Below are positions 25,806-34,843 of a DNA stretch of 64,000 nt, one piece after another. Every line of letters starts with the position of its first letter. Position 1 is the first letter of the stretch. The stretch comes from Mycobacterium sp. 1274761.0 (GTDB lineage: Bacteria; Actinomycetota; Actinomycetes; Mycobacteriales; Mycobacteriaceae), in NCBI RefSeq assembly GCF_001668615.1, contig NZ_LZMC01000056.1, positions 62,001 through 126,000 on the forward strand, read 5' to 3'. Position numbers and translations under genes: made by a program. The notes below the pieces were generated by a model. The model ran no database searches. It was not told where the DNA came from and saw only the letters and a list, made by a program, of their open reading frames with translations.

Positions 25806-26597
25806 ATGTGGTCTCCTCACGCGAGCGTTCGTCGGAAGACTGCCACCGACCTGTTCGCCCGGCGCGCGACGCTGACGCGGTCGGTGCGGTTGCTGGCGCA
25901 GTTCCGGTTCGAGCAGACCGACCCCGCGCGGTTCTACACCGCGCTCGCCGAGGACACGGCGGCCATGGTCGCCGACCTCTGGCGAGCGAGCCGTCCCGAG
26001 CCCACAGCGGGTCGCACCCTGCTTGACGTCGGCGGCGGTCCCGGCTACTTCGCCACGGCCTTCGAGCAGGCCGGTTTCGACTACATCGGCGTCGAACCCG
26101 ACCTCGCCGAGATGCACGCCGGCCCCGCGTCGGGAGGAACGGCGACCTATGTCCGCGCCTCCGGCACGGCGCTGCCGTTCGCCGACAACAGCGTCGACAT
26201 CTGCCTGTCGTCCAACGTCGCCGAGCACGTGCCGCAGCCGTGGCGGTTGGCCCGGGAGATGCTGCGCGTCACCAGGCCAGGCGGCCTGGCAGTGCTGTCG
26301 TACACGGTGTGGCTGGGTCCCTTCGGCGGCCACGAAATGGGATTGACCCACTACCTCGGCGGGGAGCGTGCGGCGGCGCGCTATACCCGCAAGCACGGCC
26401 ATCCGCCGAAGAACAACTACGGCTCGTCACTGTTCGCGGTCTCTGCGGCCGACGGCCTGGCGTTCGGCGAGAGTTCCGGCGCGCTGGTGGCCGCATTTCC
26501 CCGCTACCACCCGCGATGGGCGTGGTGGATGGCGCGGATACCCCTGCTGCGAGAGTTTCTGGTGAGCAACATCGTGCTGGTGCTGCAGTGCCGCTGA
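25806..26597 (+). CDS. SAM-dependent methyltransferase (Rv0224c-like)
   Basis: The 263-residue class I methyltransferase has the SAM loop TLLDVGGGPGYFATAFEQ, the acidic GVEPDLAEM strand and the post-motif FADNSVDICLSSNVAEHV. The C terminus ends with a hydrophobic helix (PLLREFLVSNIVLVLQ) that may touch the membrane. Length and position match Rv0224c (254 residues), paired with the GT4 gene across a divergent spacer, so they may act on the same glycolipid. The start is ATG 25806; the first nine residues may not be conserved. Confidence 0.87.
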   Translation: MWSPHASVRRKTATDLFARRATLTRSVRLLAQFRFEQTDPARFYTALAEDTAAMVADLWRASRPEPTAGRTLLDVGGGPGYFATAFEQAGFDYIGVEPDLAEMHAGPASGGTATYVRASGTALPFADNSVDICLSSNVAEHVPQPWRLAREMLRVTRPGGLAVLSYTVWLGPFGGHEMGLTHYLGGERAAARYTRKHGHPPKNNYGSSLFAVSAADGLAFGESSGALVAAFPRYHPRWAWWMARIPLLREFLVSNIVLVLQCR

Positions 26598-26607
26598 GCC
26601 AACAAAC

Positions 26608-26621
26608 TGCAACAGGTTCTC
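26608..26621. promoter_or_regulatory. KstR-type operator upstream of the aldehyde dehydrogenase gene
   Basis: TGCAACAGGTTCTC contains the KstR core AAC-NN-GTT with one good half-site (GTTCT). It lies 58 bases upstream of ATG 26679, where a sterol-responsive repressor could block transcription. The match is partial: the final base of the TNNAACNNGTTNNA consensus is C instead of A. From memory, the M. tuberculosis homologue of the downstream gene (Rv0223c) is in the KstR regulon, which supports the call. Confidence 0.6.
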
Positions 26622-26659
26622 GTTTCGTCCCTCGGTAGGTAGTGTGACGTCCATGACAC

Positions 26660-26677
26660 GCGCACGCGAGGAGCACA
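26660..26677 (+). repeat. partial copy of the 27-nt repeat forming a ribosome-binding site
   Basis: GCGCACGCGAGGAGCACA matches the first 15 bases of the repeat found in aftD and at 34769. Here GAGGAG is the ribosome-binding site for ATG 26679, six to seven bases away. Confidence 0.65.
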
Positions 26678-26678
26678 G

Positions 26679-28151
26679 ATGACTCAGAGCACAGCCTTCA
26701 GAACCGAGTGGGACAAGCTGTTCATCGGCGGCAAATGGGCCGAACCCGCAACGGCTGACGTCATCGAGGTGCATTCCCCGGCCACCGGTGAACTCGTCGG
26801 AAAGGTGCCGCTGGCCAGCGAGGCCGACGTGAACGCCGCGTGCGCAGCTGCGCGCAAGGCCTTCGACGAGGGGCCGTGGCCGCAGATGTCGCCGCAGGAG
26901 CGGGCGGCGGTGCTGGGCGCAGCGGTGAAGCTGATGGAGGAGCGGGCCGACGAGCTGAAGTTTCTGCTGGCCGCCGAGACGGGTCAGCCGCCGACGATCG
27001 TCGACATGATGCAGTACGGCGCGGCGATGGCGGCGTTCCAGTACTACGCGGGCGCGGCCGACAGGTTCACCTGGCGCGATTTCCGCGAGGGCGTTTACGG
27101 CGAGACGATGGTGGTTCGCGAACCGATCGGGGTGGTAGCCGCCATCACCGCCTGGAACGTGCCGTTCTTCCTTGCGGCCAACAAGCTGGGCCCGGCGTTG
27201 ATCGCGGGCTGCACGATCGTGGTGAAGCCGGCCGCCGAGACACCGCTGTCGCTGTTCGCGATGGCCGAGATCTTCGCAGAGGCCGGTCTGCCCGAGGGTG
27301 TGCTGTCGGTGGTGCCCGGCGGTCCGGAGACCGGCCGCGCGCTGACCGCCAACCCGGAGATCGACAAGTTCACGTTCACCGGGTCGTCGGCCGTCGGCAA
27401 GGAGATTGCCAAGATCGCGGCCGAGAAGCTCAAGCCGTGTTCGCTCGAGCTGGGCGGCAAGTCCGCGGCCATCATCCTCGAAGACGCCGACCTGGATTCG
27501 ACGCTGCCGATGCTGGTGTTCTCCGGGTTGATGAACACGGGGCAGGCGTGCGTTGCGCAGACCCGCATCCTTGCGCCGCGGTCGCGGTACGACGAGATCG
27601 TTGAGAAGCTCGCCGCCGCGGCGAGCGCCATGCCCGTCGGGCTTCCCGATGACCCCGGCGCCATGCTCGGGTCGCTGATCAGCGAGAAGCAGCGTGAGCG
27701 GGTCGAAAGCTATATCAAGAAGGGCGTCGAGGAGGGCGCGCGGCTGGTCACCGGCGGCGGGCGGCCCGAGGGTCTGGACAGCGGATGGTTTGTTCAGCCA
27801 ACGGTTTTCGCCGATGTCGACAACTCGATGACCATTGCGCAGGAAGAGATCTTCGGCCCCGTGCTGGCCGTAATCCCCTACGACACCGAAGACGATGCGG
27901 TGCGCATCGCCAATGATTCGGCGTATGGGCTCGCGGGCAGCGTGTACACCACCGACAACGAGAAGGCGATGAAAATCGCCTCGAAGATTCGCACCGGCAC
28001 CTACGCGGTCAACATGTACGCGTTCGATCCCGGCGCCCCGTTCGGCGGGTACAAGAACTCAGGCATCGGCCGCGAGAACGGGCCGGAGGGCATCGAGCAG
28101 TATACCCAGGCCAAGAGCGTGCTGTTGCCCTTCGGCTACAAGCCGTCGTAG
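26679..28151 (+). CDS. NAD(P)-dependent aldehyde dehydrogenase (Rv0223c-like)
   Basis: The 490-residue enzyme oxidises an aldehyde to an acid. The oxyanion Asn is in AITAWNVPFF, the catalytic Glu is in LELGGKSAA and the nucleophile Cys291 is in NTGQACVAQTR; cofactor-binding motifs VVKPAAETP and FTGSSAVGK are present. Length and location match Rv0223c (487 residues). A KstR-type site upstream suggests induction by sterol intermediates, so the substrate may be a sterol- or alkyl-derived aldehyde. It is convergent with the universal stress protein gene, 13 bases apart. Confidence 0.92.
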   Translation: MTQSTAFRTEWDKLFIGGKWAEPATADVIEVHSPATGELVGKVPLASEADVNAACAAARKAFDEGPWPQMSPQERAAVLGAAVKLMEERADELKFLLAAETGQPPTIVDMMQYGAAMAAFQYYAGAADRFTWRDFREGVYGETMVVREPIGVVAAITAWNVPFFLAANKLGPALIAGCTIVVKPAAETPLSLFAMAEIFAEAGLPEGVLSVVPGGPETGRALTANPEIDKFTFTGSSAVGKEIAKIAAEKLKPCSLELGGKSAAIILEDADLDSTLPMLVFSGLMNTGQACVAQTRILAPRSRYDEIVEKLAAAASAMPVGLPDDPGAMLGSLISEKQRERVESYIKKGVEEGARLVTGGGRPEGLDSGWFVQPTVFADVDNSMTIAQEEIFGPVLAVIPYDTEDDAVRIANDSAYGLAGSVYTTDNEKAMKIASKIRTGTYAVNMYAFDPGAPFGGYKNSGIGRENGPEGIEQYTQAKSVLLPFGYKPS

Positions 28152-28164
28152 CTTCTGCGCGCGG

Positions 28165-28662
28165 TCAGTCGGAGGTGTGGACGATCAACACATCGGTCGT
28201 CTTCTTGGCCCTGGCCAACACGTTGCCCGGCACTGAGCCGAGCCACTTGCCGCTGCGCGAGGCGAGTCCCACGTTGCCGACTACCAAAAGGTCAGCCCCG
28301 ACCTCGTTGGCGAGGCGTGACAGCGCATGCACCGGATCACCAACGATCGGTCGGGTCTCGATCTTCTTCGCCCCTGCCGCCTTGGCGCGGTCACGGGCCT
28401 GGCGCAGTATCTCGTACACGGGCGCCTCGCCGTGCATTTTGTAGTCGCCCTCGCCCTTGAGGGCGACCTCGCCGTCGCTATCGATTACACGATCCGGGCG
28501 GGCCGGTCTGCCCCAACCGCCCCTGTCCACATTGGGCAAGTGCGCCATCGCGATGATCAACTTTGCATCACTTTCCGCGGCTACCACGGCTGCGTGATCC
28601 ACCGCCTGCAGCGATGTATCCGAACCGTCGGTGCCTACCACCAGGGTCTGATACGCGCTCAT
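28165..28662 (-). CDS. ATP-binding universal stress protein (UspA family)
   Basis: The 165-residue single-domain Usp starts with TLVVGTDGSDTSLQA (Asp of the adenine pocket) and carries the ATP loop G-X2-G-X9-G-S as GNVGLASRSGKWLGS near its C terminus. Such proteins bind ATP and modulate metabolism under stress or low oxygen. It is downstream of, and on the same strand as, the FadE5/hydratase pair, after a 91-base gap that holds a 7-bp inverted repeat. It begins the block of about 8 kb that separates the aldehyde dehydrogenase from echA1. Confidence 0.9.
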   Translation of the reverse strand: MSAYQTLVVGTDGSDTSLQAVDHAAVVAAESDAKLIIAMAHLPNVDRGGWGRPARPDRVIDSDGEVALKGEGDYKMHGEAPVYEILRQARDRAKAAGAKKIETRPIVGDPVHALSRLANEVGADLLVVGNVGLASRSGKWLGSVPGNVLARAKKTTDVLIVHTSD

Positions 28663-28708
28663 ACCCTTATGCTCTGCTTCTTCAGCCTGTGTTTTGGTGG
28701 TTTTGACG

Positions 28709-28729
28709 CATTCGTCTAATTCACGAATG
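28709..28729. repeat. small inverted repeat upstream of the universal stress gene
   Basis: CATTCGT (28709-28715) and ACGAATG (28723-28729) flank a 7-base AT-rich spacer. It could be a regulator site for the universal stress gene or a weak terminator for the hydratase gene. Evidence is only the symmetry. Confidence 0.35.
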
Positions 28730-28753
28730 AATCTATGCCGTGGACGACGTGGC

Positions 28754-29212
28754 CTAGAACAGCACCCGCACGATCGTCTCTGCCACTGCGGCGGGCTTGT
28801 TCGACCCGTCCAGTTCGATGGTGTTCTTGACCGTCAGGTTCACGGTGTTGTCGTCGACCTTGGTGGCGTCGATAAGTTCGGAGCGCGCCCGGATCCGGCC
28901 GCCGGATGGCACCGCGGCGATGAACCGCACCTTGTTCGACCCGTAGTTGATCGCCATCTTCGCGTTCTCGACGCGGTAGTTGTCCTTGGTGAGCGCGGGA
29001 ATCATCGACAGCGTCAGAAACCCGTGCGCAATCGTTGTGCCGTAAGGGCTTTCGTTCTTGGCGCGTTCGGCGTCGACGTGGATCCACTGGTGATCACCGG
29101 TCGCATCGGCGAAGGCGTTGATGCGGTCCTGGTCAATTTCCTGCCATTCGCTGACACCGAGTTCCTGCCCGACCGAAGCGACGGCATCGTCGATCGACGT
29201 GATCACCTTCAT
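28754..29212 (-). CDS. MaoC-like (R)-specific enoyl-CoA hydratase (HtdZ/Rv0130-like)
   Basis: The 152-residue single-hotdog protein carries the hydratase-2 motif ADATGDHQWIHVD (Asp and His catalytic dyad) followed by GTTIAHGFLTLSM. It closely resembles what I recall of HtdZ (Rv0130, 151 residues), which hydrates enoyl-CoA to (R)-3-hydroxyacyl-CoA. The ATG overlaps the TGA of the upstream fadE gene (TGATG), so the dehydrogenase and hydratase are made together. This pairing gives two successive beta-oxidation-like steps. Confidence 0.88.
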   Translation of the reverse strand: MKVITSIDDAVASVGQELGVSEWQEIDQDRINAFADATGDHQWIHVDAERAKNESPYGTTIAHGFLTLSMIPALTKDNYRVENAKMAINYGSNKVRFIAAVPSGGRIRARSELIDATKVDDNTVNLTVKNTIELDGSNKPAAVAETIVRVLF

Positions 29213-31047
29213 CAGAATGCTTCCTCTCCCAGATCCATGATCGTCAGGTCGACGCCCTCGACGATCCTGCGTTCGGCGGTCAATCGCGGCAACACATTAC
29301 GCGCGAAGATTTTCGCCGCCGCGACCTTGCCCTCGTAGAACGCACGGTCATGTTGCGACGGGTCTGCCTCCAGGGCGTTCAGTGCAATCTCGGCGTGTTC
29401 GAGCAGCAGCCAACCGATGAGCAGGTCGCCCACCGCCAGCAGGAACGGGACCGACTCCAGGCCGATCCGGTACAGCTCGCGCGCGTTCTCCTGCGCGCTG
29501 AGCAGGTAGCCGGTCAAGGTTGCCGTCATCGCCTGCACATCGGACAGCGCCGTGGCCAGCAGCGCACGCGCCTCGGCCAATTCCGGCCGCGCCGCGTCGC
29601 TGTCGAGAAATTTCTGGATCCCAGCGACGACGTGCGTCAGTGCCACGCCCTGATCGCGAGCGATCTTGCGGAAGAAGAAGTCCTGCGCCTGGATCGCGGT
29701 GGTGCCCTCATAGAGGCTGTCGATTTTCGCGTCGCGGATGTACTGCTCGATCGGATAGTCCTGCAGAAAGCCCGAACCGCCGAACGTCTGCAGCGACTCC
29801 GTCAGGCACTGGTAGGCCCGTTCGGAGCCGACGCCTTTGACGATCGGCAGCAACAGATCGTTTACCCGCTCCGCCAGTTGAGCGTCGGCCCCGGACACGA
29901 TCGCGGCCACCGCTGGATCCTGATGCGCAGCGGTGAACAGATACAGCGCCCGCAACCCCTCGGCGTAGCACTTCTGCGTCATCAAGGCGCGCCGCACGTC
30001 GGGATGGTGGATGATTGTCACCCGCGGCGCCGTCTTGTCGGTCATCTGCGTCATGTCGGCACCCTGGATACGGGTCTTCGCATACTCCAGCGCGTTCAGG
30101 TAACCGGTCGACAGGGTCGCAATGGCTTTGGTGCCCACCATCATTCGCGCGTATTCGATGACTTTGAACATCTGCACGATGCCGTTGTGGACGTCACCGA
30201 CCAGCCAGCCGACGGCGGGCACCCCGTGCTGGCCGAACGTCAGCTCACACGTCGCCGAGGCCTTGAGCCCCATCTTGTGTTCGAGTCCGGTAACGAAGAC
30301 GCCGTTGCGCTCGCCCGGTTCGCCGGACTCGAGATCCGGCAGATACTTCGGCACGAGGAACAGGCTGAGCCCCTTGGTCCCTGGCCCGGCCCCCTCCGGC
30401 CGGGCGAGCACCAGATGGATGATGTTATCGAAGACGTCGTCGGTGTCGCCGTTGGTGATGAAGCGTTTGACGCCGTCGATGTGCCAGGTGCCGTCGGGCT
30501 GCTGGACGGCCTTCGTGCGGCCGGCGCCGACGTCGGAGCCGGCGTCGGGTTCGGTCAGCACCATCGTGGCGGCCCAATTACGTTCGACCGCAAACGATGC
30601 CAGGTGCCGCTGATGCTCGTTGCCGATGTGCAGCAGTATGTCCGCCATGATCGGGCCCGCCATGTACAGAAATACCGGCGGATTGGCGCCCAACGGCAGC
30701 TCGTTGATCGCCCACGCAACCATCGCGGGTGCGGGCACGCCACCGAGCGCCTCACTGAGGCCGACGCGGAACCATTCGCCTTCGCGCCAGGCGCGCAGCG
30801 ATTGCTTGAACGGGTCAGGCAGCGACACCGAGTGGGTCTGCGGGTCGAAGGTCGGTGGATGCCGGTCGGATTCGGCGAACGAGTCGGCGACGGGCCCCTC
30901 GGCCAGCCGGGACGCCTCGTCGAGCATCTGGCGGACCGAGTCCCCGTCCAGGTCGCCGAACTCACCGGTCGCCAGTGCCTTCTCGAGCTCGAGCACCTCG
31001 AACAGATTGAATTCGAGGTCGCGCACATTGCTCTTGTAATGACCCAT
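29212..31047 (-). CDS. fadE5: acyl-CoA dehydrogenase, FadE5-like
   Basis: The 611-residue protein has the long ACAD layout: [22 protein letters not shown], the FAD/substrate motif [18 protein letters not shown], and [16 protein letters not shown] near the catalytic region. The length equals M. tuberculosis FadE5 (611 residues). ATG 31047 is chosen because GGAGGGG lies about seven bases upstream; an in-frame TTG at 31062 is unlikely. In H37Rv I recall fadE5 next to fadA2, but here it is 25 kb away and coupled to an HtdZ-like hydratase, so it is either relocated or a paralogue. Confidence 0.88.
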   Translation of the reverse strand: MGHYKSNVRDLEFNLFEVLELEKALATGEFGDLDGDSVRQMLDEASRLAEGPVADSFAESDRHPPTFDPQTHSVSLPDPFKQSLRAWREGEWFRVGLSEALGGVPAPAMVAWAINELPLGANPPVFLYMAGPIMADILLHIGNEHQRHLASFAVERNWAATMVLTEPDAGSDVGAGRTKAVQQPDGTWHIDGVKRFITNGDTDDVFDNIIHLVLARPEGAGPGTKGLSLFLVPKYLPDLESGEPGERNGVFVTGLEHKMGLKASATCELTFGQHGVPAVGWLVGDVHNGIVQMFKVIEYARMMVGTKAIATLSTGYLNALEYAKTRIQGADMTQMTDKTAPRVTIIHHPDVRRALMTQKCYAEGLRALYLFTAAHQDPAVAAIVSGADAQLAERVNDLLLPIVKGVGSERAYQCLTESLQTFGGSGFLQDYPIEQYIRDAKIDSLYEGTTAIQAQDFFFRKIARDQGVALTHVVAGIQKFLDSDAARPELAEARALLATALSDVQAMTATLTGYLLSAQENARELYRIGLESVPFLLAVGDLLIGWLLLEHAEIALNALEADPSQHDRAFYEGKVAAAKIFARNVLPRLTAERRIVEGVDLTIMDLGEEAF

Positions 31048-31255
31048 GATCAGCCCCTCCAACAGCGGCAGGGCCGAGCCTAGTCCGATGGGGCAGCGCC
31101 AAATTAGGTGTTATGCAAAAACCCATAATCCGGATCAGGCTGAGTCTGAGTCCACGCGGTTCAACTCGGGGAATTGTCTATTGTGCGGGCCAGTTATATG
31201 CTGCATATCATAATCGGAGTCGGCAACGGCGCCGCTCAATACCAGGAGGCACACG

Positions 31256-31393
31256 ATGTGGGTCATCGAGCTCAACTTCGCAGGCCATCAGTTCACGCAC
31301 CGTGTGCCGGACCGTCGTCAGCGTTTCTACCGGCTCGCCGGCCGGACCGTCGGATGGCGGCCGACGCAGCTGCGCGGCCAGCAGGCCGCTTGA
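31256..31393 (+). CDS. 45-residue small protein upstream of a TetR gene
   Basis: ATG 31256 has a strong AGGAGG seven to eight bases upstream and the frame ends at TGA 31391-31393, fifteen bases before the TetR start. The product is basic (many Arg), begins MWVIELNFAGHQFTHRV and has no signal peptide or membrane segment. Gene order and ribosome-binding site argue for real translation, either as a functional peptide or as a leader for the regulator. No family is recognised. Confidence 0.65.
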   Translation: MWVIELNFAGHQFTHRVPDRRQRFYRLAGRTVGWRPTQLRGQQAA

Positions 31394-31407
31394 GGACCCG
31401 GTAGCCA

Positions 31408-32031
31408 GTGCCGGAAGCCAAGACACGGAGCAAGCGCGGGTCGACGCGCACCAACATGCTGATGAGCGCCGCGCAGGTGATGCGCGAACGCGGCGCCTCA
31501 GGCGTGACCATCGACGAGGTGCTGGCTCGCAGCGGTGCGCCCCGCGGTTCGGTGTACTACCACTTCCCCGAGGGTCGCAATCAGATCCTGGCCGAGGCGC
31601 TGCGGTGGGCCGGTGATGCGATCACCGAAAGCATCGACACCGCCGCCGAGCGAGGAGCGTTGCCGCTGGTTCGCAACTTCAGCGAGTTCTGGGAGCGCAC
31701 CCTGATGGAGAGCGACTTCGGCGCCGGCTGTCCGGTCGTCGCCGCCGCGATCGGCTGCACCAACGACGAAGCGCAACTGACCGCGATCGCCAGCGACATC
31801 TTCTGCCGCTGGCGCGACGCGTTGGCGCGCGCGTTCGTGGCCGACAATTTCGATACCGCTGCGGCCGAATCGCTAGCGGTCACGTGCATCGCCTCGTTGG
31901 AGGGCGCCGTCGTGCTGTGCCGCTCCATTCGCACCACTGAACCGCTGCGGCAGGTGGCGCGCGAAATGGAATTCCTCATCAAGTCACGGGAATTCGTGCG
32001 CCGCAACGGTCTTCCCACCGGCGGCCATTAA
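31408..32031 (+). CDS. TetR-family regulator, LmrA/YxaF type
   Basis: The 207-residue protein has the TetR helix-turn-helix (VMRERGASGVTIDEVLARSGAPRGSVYYHFP) and a C-terminal domain with ESDFGAGCPVVAAAIG, typical of the LmrA/YxaF branch. These repress exporters or oxidoreductases and respond to small ligands. The start is GTG 31408. A short palindrome ATATG-CTG-CATAT at 31196-31208 upstream of the 45-residue ORF could be its operator. It is divergent from fadE5 and convergent with the DHFR-like gene, sharing a TTAA stop. Confidence 0.87.
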   Translation: MPEAKTRSKRGSTRTNMLMSAAQVMRERGASGVTIDEVLARSGAPRGSVYYHFPEGRNQILAEALRWAGDAITESIDTAAERGALPLVRNFSEFWERTLMESDFGAGCPVVAAAIGCTNDEAQLTAIASDIFCRWRDALARAFVADNFDTAAAESLAVTCIASLEGAVVLCRSIRTTEPLRQVAREMEFLIKSREFVRRNGLPTGGH

Positions 32032-32549
32032 GCCTTCCGCCACCTGGCACAAATGAACTCACCGTTGACGCCGGACTCCACCAGCGCCCACTCGGTGTCC
32101 GTCGGGAGCAGTCGTCCGCCCGTCCCCAGCGTGCAGGGCGCGTAGCTGACGATCAGCTCGTCGATCAGACCGGCGCGGGCAAACTGCGCAGCCGCCTCCC
32201 CTCCCCCGACCACCCACACGTCGCGGTATCCCGCCGCCTGCACCAGCTGCGGATGCAACTCAGTGACCTCACCCTGGAACGCCCGGACCGGATCACCGTT
32301 GCGAATGATGTTGGGGCGGTGAGTCATTACCCACGTCGGCTGGTCGTACTGCCAGTTATCGGGGTCGTTGGCCAGCAGCCATTCGTATGTGGTGGCACCC
32401 ATCACCAGGGCACCCACCGAATCGCTGAACGCCCGGTAGCCGAACGGGCCGTCGGCGTCGATGTTGCGGCTTATCAACCAGTCCAAGCTGTCCTGGCTGT
32501 CCACGATGAAACCGTCGATGCTGGACGCCGTGTAGTAAATGGTTGCCAT
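32028..32549 (-). CDS. dihydrofolate-reductase-like (RibD C-terminal family) protein
   Basis: The 173-residue protein has the RibD_C/DHFR-like fold: TIYYTASSIDGFI, ALVMGATTYEWL, DVWVVGGGEAAAQF and IDELIVSYAPCTLG. It probably binds NADPH through the GGGE loop. Folate activity is unlikely, since canonical DHFR residues are missing; family members reduce various heterocycles. It is divergent from the fused acyl-CoA dehydrogenase gene. Its stop shares the TTAA sequence with the convergent TetR gene. Confidence 0.85.
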   Translation of the reverse strand: MATIYYTASSIDGFIVDSQDSLDWLISRNIDADGPFGYRAFSDSVGALVMGATTYEWLLANDPDNWQYDQPTWVMTHRPNIIRNGDPVRAFQGEVTELHPQLVQAAGYRDVWVVGGGEAAAQFARAGLIDELIVSYAPCTLGTGGRLLPTDTEWALVESGVNGEFICARWRKA

Positions 32550-32620
32550 GTCAGGAGAGTATGGTCGGCGCCGGTCGGTTGGACATCACGATTCCTGCTG
32601 CGCCTAGACTCACGTGCTCA

Positions 32621-34843
32621 GTGAGCGAATTCGAGGCGCTGTGCGCCAATGACGGTGACCTGGCCACGCTGCGCTCGTCGATCCGTGACTTCCTGACCGC
32701 TGATCGCGCCGCCCACGGCTGGGAGCCCGCGGTGGACTGCTGGCTCGCCAAATGGGATCCCGATTTCTCCGCCCGCCTGGCCGATGCCGGATTCGTCGGG
32801 CTCACCATCCCGACGCAGTACGGCGGCCCCGGGTTGGGTTATCTGCACCGCTACGTGGTGACCGAGGAACTTCTGGCGCACGGCGCCCCGGTCGCCGCGC
32901 ACTGGATCGCCGACCGTCAGGTGGCGCCGGGACTGCTCGCATACGGCAGCGAGGAGCAGCGTCAGCGGCTCCTGCCCCGAATCGTTGCGGGCAGGTTGTA
33001 TTCGGCGATCGGGATGAGCGAGCACGGCGCGGGCTCCGACCTCGCCGCCGTGCAGACCCGTGCGGTCGCCACCGAGGGCGGCTGGTTGCTCAGCGGCACG
33101 AAAGTGTGGACCAGCGGCGCGCATGTCGCACATCAGATCGTGGTGTTGGCGCGCACCAGTCCGCAAGACCCCCAACACCGCCACGCTGGTTTCAGCCAGT
33201 TCATCGTGCCGACCGACGTCCCGGGCATCGCGATCAGCCCGATCGAGCTGATGAACGGCGAACACCACTTCAACGAAGTGACGTTCGACGAGGTGTTCGT
33301 CACCGATGCCGACGTCCTCGGCGAGATCGGCAACGGCTGGCACCAGGTCACCGCCGAACTCGGCTTCGAACGCAGCGGGCCGGAACGGATTCTGTCCACC
33401 GCGACGCTGGTGTTCGCCGCCGTCCGGGCGCTGGCCGAATCCGACATCGATGACCGCACCACAGCCGATGTCGGCGATCTGATGGCCCGCATGATCTCGC
33501 TGCGCCAACTGTCGATCTCGGTCGCGCGGGCGCTGTCCAACGGTGAGGACGCCGCTAGCCGAGCCGCACTCGTCAAGGACCTCGGCACCCGCTTCGAGCA
33601 GGACACGGTGGAGCTGGTGGCCGATCTGATCGACAGCGTGGACGCCGGATCGCCGCAGCACCGCCGGCTGCGGGCACTGCTGGCCACCGCAAGGCTGCAC
33701 TCGCCGATGTTCACCCTCCGCGGCGGGACCAACGAAGTGCTTCGCGGTGTGGTGGCCAAGAGCCTGGACCGATCCACGCTCTACAGGTCCGCGGGCGGAA
33801 ACGAGCTGACGGCCCTCGTCGACGACGTCGGCCGCCGTTCGTTCGACGCCCGTCTCGGCCATCGCAGCCTGCCCGAAGAGTTCGACGGCGCGCTGTGGCA
33901 CACCCTCGAGGCAACCGGGCTGAGCCGGCTGACCAGCGGCCAGGACGCAGCCCCCGCCGAGGCAGCGATCATGCTGGCGGGACTCGCGCGCCACGCGTGC
34001 GCCGTGCCGATTGCGGAGACCGACCTGTTGGCCGCCTGGCTTGCCGGCCGTGCCGGTGTTTCGGTGCCCGGCAGCGGACCGCTGACGGTCGCGATCGCCG
34101 ATGCCGAGATCGTCGAGGGTCTGCTCCGCGGCACCGCCGAAGGCGTGCCGTGGCCGCATTCGGCGACGGCGCTGCTCGCTGCCCGGACCGCCGATGCGCT
34201 TCACGTCGGCGTGATCGACGACGCGTCGATCACCGTCGGCCATAACCTGGCCGGCGAGCCACGTGGCGCGTTCAGTTTCGAGCTGCCCGTCGAGCGGTTC
34301 ACGTCGATAACGGCCGATACCGGTGACGAACTCGATCGCCGCGGCGCATGGGCCCGCTGTGTGCAGATCGTCGGTGCGTTGGACGCCGCTGCGCGGCTGA
34401 CCGTCGCGCATACCCGCGACCGGCAGCAGTTCGGCAGACCCCTGTCGGCGTTCCAGGCTGTCCAGCATTCGTTGGCCGCGATGGCTGGCGAGATCGAAAG
34501 GGCCCGAGCCGCAACGGATCTGGCCGTTGCCGCGGCAACCGACTACGGGTTCGACAGCGACCGGACCGACTATGCGGTGACGGTGGCCAAGGTGGCGGTG
34601 GGTCGCGCGGTCGCGGCGGTCACCACCATCGCGCATCAACTGCACGGCGCCATCGGCGTCACCCGCGAACACCAACTGTGGCTGGCCACCATGCGTGCAC
34701 GTAGTTGGGCCGACGAGTTCGGCAGCACCGCCTTCTACGCGCGGCGGCTTGGCCGCTTGGCCTTGACCGCGCACGCGAGGAGCGAAAAAGGCACCGCCCC
34801 CGATCCGTGGGACGTCGTCGTCAGCGGTCCAACACCTCGTTGA
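32621..34843 (+). CDS. fused two-domain acyl-CoA dehydrogenase (catalytic-type domain first)
   Basis: The protein of about 740 residues contains two ACAD units. The first (about 10-390) has AIGMSEHGAGSDLAAVQTR, GTKVWTSGAHVAHQ and FTLRGGTNEVLRGVVAKSL. The second (about 400-735) lacks the acyl/FAD SEPGAGSD motif but has RDRQQFGRPLSAFQAVQHS and LHGAIGVTREHQLWL. This resembles alpha-beta dehydrogenases of sterol side-chain degradation joined in one chain. GTG 32621 is favoured because a TAGACT -10-like box sits ten bases upstream; ATG 32561 would leave eleven bases to the divergent gene. A 27-nt repeat copy lies near the C terminus. Confidence 0.85.
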   Translation: MSEFEALCANDGDLATLRSSIRDFLTADRAAHGWEPAVDCWLAKWDPDFSARLADAGFVGLTIPTQYGGPGLGYLHRYVVTEELLAHGAPVAAHWIADRQVAPGLLAYGSEEQRQRLLPRIVAGRLYSAIGMSEHGAGSDLAAVQTRAVATEGGWLLSGTKVWTSGAHVAHQIVVLARTSPQDPQHRHAGFSQFIVPTDVPGIAISPIELMNGEHHFNEVTFDEVFVTDADVLGEIGNGWHQVTAELGFERSGPERILSTATLVFAAVRALAESDIDDRTTADVGDLMARMISLRQLSISVARALSNGEDAASRAALVKDLGTRFEQDTVELVADLIDSVDAGSPQHRRLRALLATARLHSPMFTLRGGTNEVLRGVVAKSLDRSTLYRSAGGNELTALVDDVGRRSFDARLGHRSLPEEFDGALWHTLEATGLSRLTSGQDAAPAEAAIMLAGLARHACAVPIAETDLLAAWLAGRAGVSVPGSGPLTVAIADAEIVEGLLRGTAEGVPWPHSATALLAARTADALHVGVIDDASITVGHNLAGEPRGAFSFELPVERFTSITADTGDELDRRGAWARCVQIVGALDAAARLTVAHTRDRQQFGRPLSAFQAVQHSLAAMAGEIERARAATDLAVAAATDYGFDSDRTDYAVTVAKVAVGRAVAAVTTIAHQLHGAIGVTREHQLWLATMRARSWADEFGSTAFYARRLGRLALTAHARSEKGTAPDPWDVVVSGPTPR
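34769..34795 (+). repeat. single 27-nt repeat copy inside the acyl-CoA dehydrogenase gene
   Basis: GCGCACGCGAGGAGCGAAAA plus a seven-base tail encodes AHARSEKGT, about 16-24 residues from the C terminus. It matches the aftD copies at 12980 almost base for base. Confidence 0.9.

Noticed and set aside
29350..31083. 577-residue open frame on the plus strand opposite fadE5
   Set aside because: It is a high-GC antisense shadow of a clear acyl-CoA dehydrogenase, with low-complexity His/Arg/Gln-rich sequence and no ribosome-binding site.
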